A DNA stretch of 14,687 nt, from positions 1 through 14,687 of the forward strand of contig DATACZ010000102.1 in NCBI GenBank assembly GCA_036258795.1. Reading direction: 5' to 3'. The stretch comes from DATACZ01 sp036258795. Lineage in GTDB: Bacteria; Actinomycetota; CADDZG01; JAHWKV01. The notes beneath the pieces were generated by a model. That model worked only from the letters and a program-made list of their open reading frames with translations. It was not told the origin of the DNA and ran no database searches. A program made the position numbers and the translations under genes. Below are positions 6,364-14,687 of the stretch, piece by piece (within the stretch, counting starts at the first letter, position 1; each line of letters begins with the position of its first letter).

Positions 6364-7794
6364 ATGGCCGACGAGACCATGGATGTAGGCGACGTTCTGA
6401 AGCTTGTCAAGGACGAGGAGGTCGAGATGATCGACCTCCGGTTCTGCGACATTCCCGGCCTGATGCAGCACTTCTCGATGACACCGGAGGAGCTGAACGA
6501 AAAGAGCTTCTCTGCCGGCTTCGGATTCGACGGTTCGTCTATCCGGGGCTTCCAGGAGATCCATGAGTCCGACATGCTGCTCTTCCCCGACGCCTCCACC
6601 GCCTACATTGATCCATTTCGGACAATCAAGACCCTGAACATCAACTGCTTTATCGGTGACCCGGTTACCGGAGAGTCTTACTCGAGAGACCCCCGGTACA
6701 TCGCTAAGAAGGCGGAGGACTATCTTGCCTCCAGCGGCATTGCAACCCAGTCTTACTGGGGGCCGGAGGCAGAGTTCTACATCTTCGACGATGTGCGTTT
6801 CGACCAGACGCAGAACTCGGGTTACTACTTCCTCGACTCGGTCGAGGGAATTTGGAACTCCGGCGCAATAGTCGAGGGTGGTAACAAGGGGTACAAGCCC
6901 CGCTACAAGGAGGGCTATTTCCCCGTTCCACCCATGGACCACAACCAGGACCTGCGCTCCGAGATGGTGGTAAACCTGCGCAAGGTCGGAGTCAACGTCG
7001 AGGTTCATCACCACGAGGTCGGGACTGCCGGACAGGCGGAGATCGACATGGGGTACGCTCCGCTGCTCAAGATGGCCGACAGCCTGATGCTCTACAAATA
7101 CGTGATAAAGAGCACGGCCCTTCAGCACGGAAAGACAGTGACCTTCATGCCCAAACCGATCTTCCAGGACAACGGCTCCGGGATGCACGTACACCAGAGC
7201 CTGTGGAACGATGACGATCCCCTTTTCTGGGGTGAGGGTTATGCCAACCTGTCCGATCTCGCCCGCCACTACATCGGGGGACTGCTGGAGCATGCACCTG
7301 CGCTATGTGCGTTGGTGGCTCCTACTACCAACTCCTACCGCCGCTTGGTGCCGGGATTTGAAGCGCCGGTCAACCTGGTTTATTCACAGCGCAACCGGTC
7401 TGCCGCAGTCCGCATCCCCCTCTACTCCAAGTCGCCGAAGAGCAAGAGGATCGAGTTCCGGTGCCCAGACGCATCATGCAACCCGTACCTCGCATTCTCG
7501 GCAATGCTGATGGCCGGACTGGACGGGATCAAGCGCAACACCGAACCGCTTGAACCCATGAACCGCGATCTTTACGAGCTTGGAGAGGACGAAGCGGCCA
7601 AGGTCCCTCAGGTCCCGGGGTCACTGTCGGAATCGCTTGACGCCCTCGAGAAGGACCACGACTTTCTGTTGGCCGGCGGTGTTTTCACGCCCGATCTAAT
7701 CGACACTTGGATCCAGTTCAAGCGGCAGAACGAGGTCGAAGAGCTCGGCAAGCGGCCTCATCCGTACGAGTTCTACATGTACTTCGACATCTAA
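6364..7794 (+). CDS. glnA: Glutamine synthetase, type I
   Basis: This complete 476-residue enzyme makes glutamine from glutamate, ammonia and ATP as a dodecamer in the cytosol. GFDGSS (54-59) holds the Asp loop that binds ammonium. PEAEFYIF (134-141) gives metal-binding Glu residues. HHHEVGTAGQAEID (215-228), KPIFQDNGSGMHVHQSLW (264-281) and the NRSAAVRIP region (344-352) are the other family signatures, with the flap Glu in GFEAP (331-335). The stretch DLYELGEDE (402-410) matches the adenylylation loop, so Tyr404 is the likely modified residue and activity is probably controlled by an adenylyltransferase. A strong Shine-Dalgarno GGAGG (6352-6356) lies 7 nt before the ATG. The gene is monocistronic, divergent from trmI, and preceded by a GlnR-like array. 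A 323-residue open frame on its opposite strand is a shadow. Confidence 0.98.
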   Translation: MADETMDVGDVLKLVKDEEVEMIDLRFCDIPGLMQHFSMTPEELNEKSFSAGFGFDGSSIRGFQEIHESDMLLFPDASTAYIDPFRTIKTLNINCFIGDPVTGESYSRDPRYIAKKAEDYLASSGIATQSYWGPEAEFYIFDDVRFDQTQNSGYYFLDSVEGIWNSGAIVEGGNKGYKPRYKEGYFPVPPMDHNQDLRSEMVVNLRKVGVNVEVHHHEVGTAGQAEIDMGYAPLLKMADSLMLYKYVIKSTALQHGKTVTFMPKPIFQDNGSGMHVHQSLWNDDDPLFWGEGYANLSDLARHYIGGLLEHAPALCALVAPTTNSYRRLVPGFEAPVNLVYSQRNRSAAVRIPLYSKSPKSKRIEFRCPDASCNPYLAFSAMLMAGLDGIKRNTEPLEPMNRDLYELGEDEAAKVPQVPGSLSESLDALEKDHDFLLAGGVFTPDLIDTWIQFKRQNEVEELGKRPHPYEFYMYFDI

Positions 7795-7842
7795 GCTGTA
7801 CCAGTTACCGAGACTGATTGTTTGTGCCAGGAATGAATTCGT

Positions 7843-8049
7843 CTAATTGCCCCTGCCGGTCTTTTGCTGAAGCTCTTCAATTCTCTTGGATGCCTCCGCC
7901 TTGGTCAGGCTTAGGTCCGGTTCCTCGCCGGCCTCCTGAGAAAGGGTCGAGAGGTAAGAGGCTTGGGCGCCGGTCATGGGTTCATCCGCCGTGACCCAGT
8001 CCTCAGGGTCCTTCTCGGTATTAGAGCCTTGAACCTCGGAGTCGGTCAT
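7843..8049 (-). CDS. DUF3072 family small protein
   Basis: This is a 68-residue acidic protein. Its centre, DEPMTGAQASYLSTLSQEAG (22-41), followed by LTKAEASKRIEELQ (48-61), matches the DUF3072 pattern as I recall it: an MTGAQ motif, then a helix with a TKAEAS repeat-like segment. Its function is unknown. The lack of membrane segments suggests a soluble protein. The start is well supported by an AAGGAG before the ATG. It lies 50 nt downstream of nadE on the same strand, so it may be co-transcribed, and converges with glnA. The short helical region resembles segments found in some nucleic-acid-associated proteins, but that is not enough for a call. Confidence 0.82.
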   Translation of the reverse strand: MTDSEVQGSNTEKDPEDWVTADEPMTGAQASYLSTLSQEAGEEPDLSLTKAEASKRIEELQQKTGRGN

Positions 8050-8099
8050 CTCATCTCCTTACTCGATGGTTCTTACGATTCTGGGAGCCGTGGAGCTCG

Positions 8100-9779
8100 T
8101 CACCTGGGACGGTACTTGTTCGTAATAGGCAGACGTCGGTCACGCCCAAACGCTCGCCTGCTTATCTTTATCCCCGGTGGGGCCTGTCGCCTCTTGTACT
8201 CCGCTCGGTCCACCATGGCGACAACCTTGAGCACCAGCTCCCTATCGAAGCCTCGCTCAACTATCTCATCGATCGAAATGCTTTCCTCGATATAGCTCTT
8301 GAGGATCGGATCCAGGACCTCGTAGGGAGGAAGGACGTCGGTGTCGAGCTGGTTGGGGGCCAGCTCGGCGGTCGGAGCCCTGGAGATGATCCCATCGGGT
8401 ATCACCTCCCCGTCCCTGTTTCGCCACCTCGCAAGCCTCCAGACGAGGGTTTTAGGAACGTCTTTCAGCACGGCAAAGCCACCCGCCATGTCGCCGTACA
8501 AGGTGGCGTAGCCGACCGACATCTCCGACTTGTTGCCTGTGGATAGAACCAGCCTTCCCGTCTGATTGGAGACGGCCATCCATAGCGTCCCGCGGATGCG
8601 AGCCTGCAGGTTCTGGTCGGTTACTCCGCCTTCGGCCACTGCAAACAATGGGTCGAGGGCCTTGCGCATACCTTGCAGGGCGTCTCCTATGGGCAGCACT
8701 GCCAGGTCTACCGCCAGGTTCTCGCATAGAGACTCGACGTCGCGGATGCTGCGGGTGGAGGTGTAATCGCTGGGGTTGGAGAGGGCCAGGACCTTATCGG
8801 CTCCGATGGCGTCGCAGACGATGGCCAGGGTAAGCGCGGAATCGATGCCGCCTGACACCCCAATGAGTGCCTCACCAAACCCGTTCTTGCCCATGTAATC
8901 CTGGACTCCCAGCACCAGAGCCGTATACACCTCCTCGTCAGCCGTCAGCTCGTCTGCAACTCTCGGATCCAAGGGCGGCCGCGGTACGCCGTGCCCGGAG
9001 CCTAGGTCCACCAGCGCGGCCCTTGGGGCCCCGTCATACGGACGAGCTGGAGGGTCGATGTCGAAGAGCAGAAGCTCTTCCCGGAACTGCGACGCTCGAG
9101 CTATCAGCGTTCCTGCTACGGAGAGCGCCATGGATTGGCCATCGAAGATGATCTCGTCGTTGCCACCGACCGAGTTGACGTAGGCAAAGGCGAGATCGTT
9201 TTCCTTCGCCCTTCTGACCAGCAGGTCTTTGCGCTCACGGCCTTTCCCGGCGTGGTACGGAGAAGCGTTGATGTTGACAATCATCGAGGCGCCGGCGGCC
9301 GCGCAGGTGGCATGAGGCCCTTCGTCGCTCCACAGGTCCTCGCAGATCGTCACTCCGAAGATGTGGCTGCCGATCTTGGCTATGAGGATCTCACTTCCGG
9401 GTTCAAAGAATCTTCTCTCGTCGAACACACCGTAGTTGGGTAGCTCATGCTTTCGATAAATCGCCCGGATCCGTCCCTCCGAGACAACCGCTGCAGCGTT
9501 GTAAAGCGATCCTCCCGGGTCCTGCTCGACACATCCGATGATCGCTGAGATGCCTTGGACTGAGGTGGCCACCTCCTTCAGGGCGCGGTCACTGTCTCGC
9601 AAAAATCCCTTGTTGAGCAGGAGGTCGTCTGGTGGATAGCCGGTCATGACCATCTCCGGGAAGGCGATTAGATCGGCCCCTTTAGCCCTGCCTTCCCTTA
9701 CCGCTTGCCGTACCAGCGCGCCATTGCCTTCGAGGTCACCGGTGGTGCTATTGACCTGGGCCAGAGCTATCCGGATCAT
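8100..9779 (-). CDS. nadE: Glutamine-dependent NAD+ synthetase
   Basis: This 559-residue enzyme carries out the last step of NAD+ synthesis, converting nicotinate adenine dinucleotide with ATP and glutamine. The N-terminal nitrilase-type glutaminase domain (about 1-265) carries the triad Glu42 (AFPEMVMTGYPP), Lys110 (YRKHELPNYGVFDE) and Cys146 (TICEDLW). The C-terminal synthetase domain has the ATP-pyrophosphatase loop SGGIDS (309-314), then STGNKSEMSVGYATLYGDMAGG, the conserved active-site segment. The protein ends in a basic stretch typical of the family. I chose the ATG at 9779 rather than the TTG two codons upstream: it gives the usual MIRIALAQ start, and a TAATCT box ends 6 nt before it, fitting a leaderless message. 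No Shine-Dalgarno is present. Length fits the two-domain bacterial form of about 560-680 residues, near the short end. Confidence 0.96.
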   Translation of the reverse strand: MIRIALAQVNSTTGDLEGNGALVRQAVREGRAKGADLIAFPEMVMTGYPPDDLLLNKGFLRDSDRALKEVATSVQGISAIIGCVEQDPGGSLYNAAAVVSEGRIRAIYRKHELPNYGVFDERRFFEPGSEILIAKIGSHIFGVTICEDLWSDEGPHATCAAAGASMIVNINASPYHAGKGRERKDLLVRRAKENDLAFAYVNSVGGNDEIIFDGQSMALSVAGTLIARASQFREELLLFDIDPPARPYDGAPRAALVDLGSGHGVPRPPLDPRVADELTADEEVYTALVLGVQDYMGKNGFGEALIGVSGGIDSALTLAIVCDAIGADKVLALSNPSDYTSTRSIRDVESLCENLAVDLAVLPIGDALQGMRKALDPLFAVAEGGVTDQNLQARIRGTLWMAVSNQTGRLVLSTGNKSEMSVGYATLYGDMAGGFAVLKDVPKTLVWRLARWRNRDGEVIPDGIISRAPTAELAPNQLDTDVLPPYEVLDPILKSYIEESISIDEIVERGFDRELVLKVVAMVDRAEYKRRQAPPGIKISRRAFGRDRRLPITNKYRPR

Positions 9780-9785
9780 GACCAA

Positions 9786-9791
9786 AGATTA
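9786..9791 (-). promoter_or_regulatory. Candidate -10 box of a leaderless nadE transcript
   Basis: On the minus strand TAATCT (TANNNT pattern) is followed by six bases and the nadE ATG, with no Shine-Dalgarno between. This spacing is typical of leaderless actinobacterial transcripts. No recognisable -35 hexamer is seen. Confidence 0.45.
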
Positions 9792-9827
9792 GCTTGCTTG
9801 CTCTCCGGCCGGATCCTGGCCGGACTC

Positions 9828-11270
9828 TCACGGAATGCTCAGAAGCCCTCTGGCGCGCTCACGTCCCAGGTTGAACGAGCTCCACGGTTCACCCCTGGAG
9901 AGCTCTTGTTCTATTCCGGCCAGAGCGGCCGTTTTCATGGGGGCAGGTAAGCGAGCCAGCTCGGGCACTGCGTCGCCGCTCAGCCCCGACAGGTATGGCA
10001 GGTCTATCTTTCCCGTCTCTTTGAACCGGGCTAGGTTCCGCCCGGCGATCATGCCCTCCGGGTTCATGCCGCTGAACAGGAGAAGAGCACATGCGGTGAG
10101 AATGACTGTTGTCCGAGCCAGCCACCTGGTTCGAAGAGTTGCTCCTCCTATCAGGAGCAAAATCAACACGCCGCCCACCCACAGACCCAGCGCGTGGGCG
10201 CTCAGTCGAAGCCGCGTAAACCCAAATGCCTCCTCGTACAGCGAAAGACGCCTGATAGCGGAGACCAGGACGACAAACGCCATCAGGCACAGAACCCCGA
10301 GAAGCCCTCTGATCACAGTCAAATCGTTGCCGTTGGCTCGTTCTGCCCGGTTCCATGACACGGCCACCACGGCGATTGTCAAGGTCCCCGAGACGAGGAG
10401 CTGAAAGAAACCCTCGCGGGCATACTCGGCGTAGCTCAGATTTGCCGTGCGGAGAATGTGATCGTGGCCGGCAAAGAGCACCAGCGCCTGCACCGTTACG
10501 AAGGCGAGGAACAGCAGGTTTAGCAAGGTCAGGGCCGTGACCCACTCGACCTTCCTTGGCCTCCACCCTCCGCCAGTCTGAACCTGATCAATCATCGCCT
10601 GGAGGAACCCGGGGAAGGGCAGCCGGCCGGCCAGGTGGAATGCGGTCGTCACCGCCACAACAAAGACAAAGGTGGCGACCCAGAAAGGCCAAAGGCCTAG
10701 GTCCCAGTCAGGAATGAGTCGCTTTGAAAACTCGAGGAACGCCCGGTCCGCGGAGGCAAACAGGGCCCAGAACACGGCCACGAGGGCGCCTCCGATAACA
10801 AGGCCCCGCGTCAAGGGGGCCAGCGTCTTGGTTTTCAACCCGTGAACCAGGGCACCGGCGGACCGGAACAGATATGCGGGAGTTGAGAAGCTCCGTATCG
10901 CCGGGCCAAGCAGGCTCTTCAGAACGTCGCTCCAGCTCGCCGGAGGCCTTACCGCAAACGCCGCCAGGATCAGCGCAAAGGCGAGATTGGGAAACACCAC
11001 CCAAAGTGCCGCTCGCAGGGCTGCAGTCGAGACCAAGGCCACACCCAGAGCACCGAAGACAATGGACCATCCTCTCGGCGTGAAGCCTCCGGCCAGCAGG
11101 GCAAAGGCGGCAAGTGAGGCAACCAGTACGACGCCCACCCCCAGAGGCCTGTCCACCAACCAGGCGGCCCCGGCAATCCCGGTGATCGTGACCGCCACGA
11201 GGTACAAAGGTGGGGCAACTGCTGGGGCTTCGGACTGCGGATCCTTCCCGGAGATCGCCGAAGCTTGCAT
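9828..11270 (-). CDS. DUF4173-like polytopic membrane protein
   Basis: This is a roughly 480-residue hydrophobic protein with about ten to twelve predicted membrane helices spread from residue 20 to 400, followed by a soluble C-terminal tail. The stretches SYAEYAREGFFQL (279-291), LYEEAFGFTRLRL (344-356) and the tail after the last helix (NPEGMIAGRNLARF) match my recollection of DUF4173 (DUF4153-like) membrane proteins, whose function is not known. The open frame extends to a GTG at 11315 inside the histidine kinase gene. The ATG at 11270, five nt after the kinase stop, is the more economical start, though no clear Shine-Dalgarno supports either. It follows the response regulator and kinase genes in the same direction, so it is likely part of that operon and could be a target or sensory partner of the kinase. 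Confidence 0.82.
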   Translation of the reverse strand: MQASAISGKDPQSEAPAVAPPLYLVAVTITGIAGAAWLVDRPLGVGVVLVASLAAFALLAGGFTPRGWSIVFGALGVALVSTAALRAALWVVFPNLAFALILAAFAVRPPASWSDVLKSLLGPAIRSFSTPAYLFRSAGALVHGLKTKTLAPLTRGLVIGGALVAVFWALFASADRAFLEFSKRLIPDWDLGLWPFWVATFVFVVAVTTAFHLAGRLPFPGFLQAMIDQVQTGGGWRPRKVEWVTALTLLNLLFLAFVTVQALVLFAGHDHILRTANLSYAEYAREGFFQLLVSGTLTIAVVAVSWNRAERANGNDLTVIRGLLGVLCLMAFVVLVSAIRRLSLYEEAFGFTRLRLSAHALGLWVGGVLILLLIGGATLRTRWLARTTVILTACALLLFSGMNPEGMIAGRNLARFKETGKIDLPYLSGLSGDAVPELARLPAPMKTAALAGIEQELSRGEPWSSFNLGRERARGLLSIP

Positions 11271-11275
11271 GGAGC

Positions 11276-12273
11276 TCAGGAGGCCACCCCAGGAAGCTCC
11301 ACTACCATCCGGCACCCTCGGGGTTTCATGGACTCAACCCTTATGTCCCCTCCGTGCAGGTCGACGATCCAGCGGGCGATGGCCAGGCCTAGTCCGGTGC
11401 CCCCCTGTGTTGTGGACCGCGCTGCGTCGGCCCGGTAAAAGCGTTCGAAGACCCTGGTTGCCTCCGCCTCGGGGATGCCCGGGCCCTCATCGCAAACCTC
11501 GATGGTTACTCGCTCGGAGTTCCCCCGCGCCGTAACCGTTACCTTTCCGTCTTCGGGGGAGTGACGAACCGCGTTCTCGATCAGGTTGGCCACCACCTGA
11601 TGCACCCGTTCGGGGTCCCCGTCTACGGAGAGGTCGGGAGGGCTTACCTCGACGTCCAGCGCAACCTGGTGGGCGTGAAGCCGGCTTTCCCGAACGGCCT
11701 GCTCCAGTAGCTGCCTTACGTCGAAGGGTTGCCGCTGCAGGGGGACGGCCCCAGATTCCAGCCTTGACAGGTCGAGCAGCTGACCAACCAGGCGCCCCAA
11801 CCTCTCCACCTGCTGCAGCATGGTGCTGAAGGTCTCGGGATCTTGCGGCTCGACTCCATCGATCAAGTTCTCGAGCACAGCTTGCAGTGCGCTGATGGGA
11901 GTTCGGAGCTCGTGAGAGACGTTGGCGATCAGGTCTCTGCGCATTCTGTCTACCTCGGCGAGCTCCGATGCCATGGCATTGAATGCCCGGGCCAGCTCTC
12001 CTACCTCGTCCCGAGACGTGGCCGTAACTCGCTTGGAGTAGTCACCTCTGGCCATGGTCCTTGCCGCAGCCACCATCTCCCGGAGGGGGGACGTCATACC
12101 GTGGGCTAGGAACTGGACCATCAAAAGGGACAAGGCGCCGGAGGCCAGAGCGACTACAAGAAGCGAGAGCCCGGCCCTGAGACCCAGGTTGTGCACGGCC
12201 GCAGTCACCGCCACAGAGGCGACGATAACGGCTCCAAGCTTGGTCTTTATCGAGGATAGGGGATCGAGTGGCC

Positions 12274-12277
<4 letters not shown>
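11276..12277 (-). CDS. Sensor histidine kinase (HAMP-HisKA-HATPase), minimal sensor
   Basis: This 333-residue kinase has two membrane helices (about 12-28 and 33-58) joined by only a few residues, so there is no extracellular sensor domain. A HAMP linker follows (about 58-110, ending at DEVGELARAFNAM). The dimerisation helix carries the phospho-acceptor His122 in NVSHELRTP. The ATP-binding domain has the N box with Asn235 (NLIENAVRHS), G1 DEGPG (263-267) and G2 GTGLGLA (293-299). It should autophosphorylate and pass phosphate to the adjacent OmpR-type regulator. The TTG start overlaps the regulator stop as TTGA, a classic coupling arrangement. The signal is unknown. With such a short loop it may sense membrane state or another membrane protein, for example the DUF4173-like product encoded next. 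Confidence 0.94.
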
Positions 12278-12954
<677 letters not shown>

Positions 12955-12960
12955 GAGGAT

Positions 12961-12974
12961 CAGTTTAAGAACTG
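12961..12974 (-). promoter_or_regulatory. Candidate leaderless -10 box and small inverted repeat before the response regulator
   Basis: On the minus strand TAAACT (12962-12967) lies 7 nt before the regulator GTG. It falls within a perfect 5-bp inverted repeat CAGTT-TAAG-AACTG (12961-12974). A regulator bound there would cover the start of transcription, so autoregulation is possible. The short arms make chance plausible. Confidence 0.35.
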
Positions 12975-13034
12975 AATGCTTGAGATCCTTGGGTGGTCCG
13001 TGGAGATTTCGTAGAGATTGGCCACAATGGAGGA

Positions 13035-13337
13035 ATGCCCCGCCGCACTCGCCCCCCAACTCGTCGTGGCCGCAAGTCTGATGACGCCGGCGAGTTCGAC
13101 CCGCGCAAGCTTAGTGAGACCCTTGCCGGCCCGGGATGGGCCCGGGTCGAAGGCTTCCGAGTCCTGCAGTCGGTCAACAGGGATAAGGGATACCGCTGTC
13201 CTTACTGCGAAGGATGGATCAACCCAGGTACACCGCACCTTGTGGTGATTCCGGAAGGGCGCATGGAAGAGCGGCGCCACTACCACACTCCCTGTTGGGC
13301 CCGGCAACAAGGTCTTCGGCGACCTTCCGCCGGCTAA
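13035..13337 (+). CDS. Small zinc-finger-like protein of a type common in actinobacteria
   Basis: This is a 100-residue protein with a very basic start (MPRRTRPPTRRGRK) and a C-terminal metal-binding pattern YRCPYC...GTPH...RRHYHTPCW, residues about 56-90. Cys-x2-Cys followed by His, His-x-His and Cys suggests one zinc site. Similar short proteins, often misnamed ATP/GTP-binding protein, are widespread in actinobacteria. Their function is unknown to me, and the basic tail suggests nucleic-acid contact. I chose the ATG at 13035. The frame also opens at a GTG at 12993, and the AGGA immediately before 13035 is too close to be an ideal Shine-Dalgarno. A weak promoter (TTGGGT at 12989, TAGAGA at 13012, 17-bp spacing) lies upstream. 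It is divergent from the response regulator and convergent with the methyltransferase, six bases apart. Confidence 0.78.
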   Translation: MPRRTRPPTRRGRKSDDAGEFDPRKLSETLAGPGWARVEGFRVLQSVNRDKGYRCPYCEGWINPGTPHLVVIPEGRMEERRHYHTPCWARQQGLRRPSAG

Positions 13338-13343
13338 GGAAAG

Positions 13344-14216
13344 CTAGGCCACGGTCCCTACGGTGATCATCTCGATCATGCACACGTAGAAGTCCTCGCG
13401 GTCGAGGATGTACTCGTCACTCGAGGGATCAAACGCAGCGTGCCAGCTTCGGCTCTCTTCCTCCGACAGGTGTGGTTCTGCCATGACGCCGAGCCATTTG
13501 GCGAGGCCCTGCAGGTAATTCTTGGCTTCCTGGCCCAGCGGGGGGACCTTATGGATTGCATAGGTCTTGGTCCAGATGTCATCAAATCCTGCCTTCCGAA
13601 AGAACCCATGCATCTTGCGCCCCATGAAGCTGTTGAACTTCGGGTCTTCGGGTTGGTCGTCGGCGACTTCAGGATCCGCCCCGTCCCCTTCTGTCCGGGA
13701 CACGCCTTCCACAACCTTGGCGTTCAGGTAGGGATCGACTGGGTGGAAGATGGTAGCCCCATCGTCGAACTCCTTGGAGATCACCCGGCCCCCGGTCCTG
13801 GTCACTCGCTTCATCTCGGTCAGAAGACTCACGACGTCCGACACGTAGGAGCAGCAGTTGCCGAGGAAGATGGCATCGACACTGTGGTCCCGAAGCGGAA
13901 TCTGGTAGAAGCTTCCGAGCAGGTAGTGGATGGCGTCCCTAAATGACTGCTCCTCCCGCCTGGACACGGCGTGGTCGATGAGCTCCGGGGCGAAATCCAT
14001 TCCGATGACGTCACCCTCCGGGGCCACCTTCTCTGCAAACATGGATGTCCAAAGGCCGGGGCCGCACCCAAGGTCCAGAATGCGCTCACCGGCCTGTAAG
14101 TTGAGATCGGCCACCATTTGGCGGCGCTCAGACTCCTTGGTCGTGTGGTGGTCCAGAAGCCACTGTAGAGACGAAAGCTCGACGCCCGATGGTGATGGAA
14201 GCAGGGTTTCTAGCAT
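13344..14216 (-). CDS. Class I SAM-dependent methyltransferase, substrate unknown
   Basis: This 290-residue protein has an AdoMet-binding Rossmann core. Motif I is LDLGCGPG (47-54), the acidic strand-2 end is IGMDFAPE (71-78), motif post-II is near LRDHSVDAIFLGN (108-120), and LLTEMKRVTRTGGRVI lies before strand 5. The N-terminal helix (LLDHHTTKESERRQMVADL) lies before motif I. A C-terminal cap of about 130 residues (from roughly 160) is rich in acidic residues and contains FMGRKMHGFFRKAGFDDIW, as in Methyltransf_11/25-type enzymes acting on small molecules or lipids. I cannot assign the substrate. The ATG at 14216 lacks an evident Shine-Dalgarno. It lies after leuB on the same strand across a 182-nt gap, so it probably has its own promoter. 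Confidence 0.88.
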   Translation of the reverse strand: MLETLLPSPSGVELSSLQWLLDHHTTKESERRQMVADLNLQAGERILDLGCGPGLWTSMFAEKVAPEGDVIGMDFAPELIDHAVSRREEQSFRDAIHYLLGSFYQIPLRDHSVDAIFLGNCCSYVSDVVSLLTEMKRVTRTGGRVISKEFDDGATIFHPVDPYLNAKVVEGVSRTEGDGADPEVADDQPEDPKFNSFMGRKMHGFFRKAGFDDIWTKTYAIHKVPPLGQEAKNYLQGLAKWLGVMAEPHLSEEESRSWHAAFDPSSDEYILDREDFYVCMIEMITVGTVA

Positions 14217-14326
14217 GAAGCTGCGCCGATCAATTCCGAATATGGCTCGGTGGCCCAGCTCTCCCGTATTGACATCGTCCCGACCTCCCCCAGTCCCGGC
14301 TTTTGAGTACCCGGCCAGGGAAAACT

Positions 14327-14343
14327 CTAGACATAGCCTCTAG
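14327..14343 (-). terminator. Weak hairpin after leuB, possible terminator
   Basis: On the minus strand CTAGA and TCTAG pair around a 7-nt loop, followed by AG and four T. The stem is short and AT-rich, so this is only a possible terminator between leuB and the methyltransferase. Nothing else clear is seen in the 14217-14398 gap. Confidence 0.25.
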
Positions 14344-14398
14344 TCAGTTTCAATTTGGAAGATGTCGCGGTGTGGCCTCGGAGCCAAACAACTCCCCG

Positions 14399-14687
14399 TC
14401 AGGCGGCCGCCTCGGCTATCAACTCCGATGCTTGACGGGTGGGAAGTCCTTCACGCTCGATCCTGCCGGCTACCTGCTCTGTGCCAATCTCAATCCGGTC
14501 GGCTGCCGCGGTTTCCCCCAGGTGGCGAAGCATGAGAGCGGCCGACAGCATGGCGCCGACGGGGTTGGCCTTGCCGGTTCCTGCGATGTCGGGGGCCGAG
14601 CCGTGGACCGGCTCGAACATGGATAGCCTTCCGGGATGGAGGTTGGCGCTGCCGACGAATCCAATTCCCCCCACCAGGCCGGCGACC
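14399..14687 (-). CDS. leuB: 3-isopropylmalate dehydrogenase, C-terminal part (5' end outside window)
   Basis: The last 95 residues of an isopropylmalate/isocitrate dehydrogenase-family protein enter from the right edge and stop at a TGA at 14399. GGIGFVGSANLHPGR, then MFEPVHGSAPDIAGTGKANP and the helix MLSAALMLRHLGE form the C-terminal cofactor-binding loop and dimer region of LeuB, which makes 2-oxoisocaproate for leucine synthesis using NAD+. The EPVHGSAPDIAG motif is shared with isocitrate and tartrate dehydrogenases, but the RHLG helix and short tail favour LeuB. About 250 residues, including the catalytic Tyr/Lys region, are outside the window. No leuC/leuD or other leucine genes are visible. 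Confidence 0.88.
   Translation of the reverse strand, partial: VAGLVGGIGFVGSANLHPGRLSMFEPVHGSAPDIAGTGKANPVGAMLSAALMLRHLGETAAADRIEIGTEQVAGRIEREGLPTRQASELIAEAAA

Noticed and set aside
6322..7293. 323-codon open frame on the minus strand opposite glnA
   Set aside because: It lies entirely over the highly conserved glnA sequence, its product shows no recognisable motif, and long antisense frames are common in GC-rich genes.
7795..7842. glnA terminator
   Set aside because: Only a 4-bp stem (CAGT/ACTG) with a 7-nt loop could be found and it lacks a convincing T-run, so it is not listed as a feature.
9889..10566. 225-codon minus-strand frame inside the DUF4173-like gene
   Set aside because: It is out of frame with a long hydrophobic protein bearing family motifs, and its Arg/Ser/Gly-rich composition is typical of a shadow.

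Overview
The window reads as chromosomal DNA of an actinobacterium. The evidence is a Pup-proteasome gene set (ARC/Mpa ATPase, Dop, Pup) with a linked TrmI-type tRNA methyltransferase, a DUF3072 protein, a small zinc-finger protein of a type common in actinobacteria, and frequent GTG/TTG starts. GC content is moderately high by eye and below that of Streptomyces. I cannot place it below phylum level, but it looks like a less-studied lineage rather than a classical mycelial actinomycete.

Positions 1-6139, minus strand, form one long co-directional block. In transcription order it holds trmI, arc, dop, pup, then two tandem endonuclease VII-type HNH genes, then a DesVI-like SAM methyltransferase that runs off the left edge. 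trmI to pup is the expected pupylation/proteasome cluster. ARC unfolds pupylated proteins, Dop deamidates the Gln C-terminus of Pup and removes Pup from substrates, and Pup ends in Gly-Gly-Gln. The core particle genes prcB/prcA and the ligase gene pafA, which commonly follow pup, are absent from the window. The HNH pair and methyltransferase occupy that place, and the three genes overlap one another.

Positions 6140-6363 are a divergent regulatory region between trmI and glnA. It holds a 20-bp tandem repeat over the trmI start and four AC-ending half-sites spaced exactly 11 bp apart, resembling a GlnR box, upstream of glnA. glnA (plus strand) encodes a complete adenylylatable type I glutamine synthetase.

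Positions 7843-12954, minus strand, hold a small DUF3072 gene downstream of nadE (glutamine-dependent NAD+ synthetase), then an OmpR-type response regulator, a short-sensor histidine kinase and a DUF4173-like membrane protein. The last three are tightly packed and likely one operon. nadE and the response regulator both have a TANNNT box 6-7 nt upstream of the start codon, which suggests leaderless transcripts.

Positions 13035-14687 hold a plus-strand small zinc-finger protein convergent with a second class I methyltransferase of unknown substrate, then the 3' end of leuB (3-isopropylmalate dehydrogenase) entering from the right edge.

The most unusual parts are the HNH-HNH-methyltransferase cassette directly after pup, a GC hairpin holding the dop stop codon just before pup, a composite repeat in the arc-dop spacer, and the GlnR-like array before glnA. 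I found no CRISPR array, tRNA, rRNA or complete insertion sequence.
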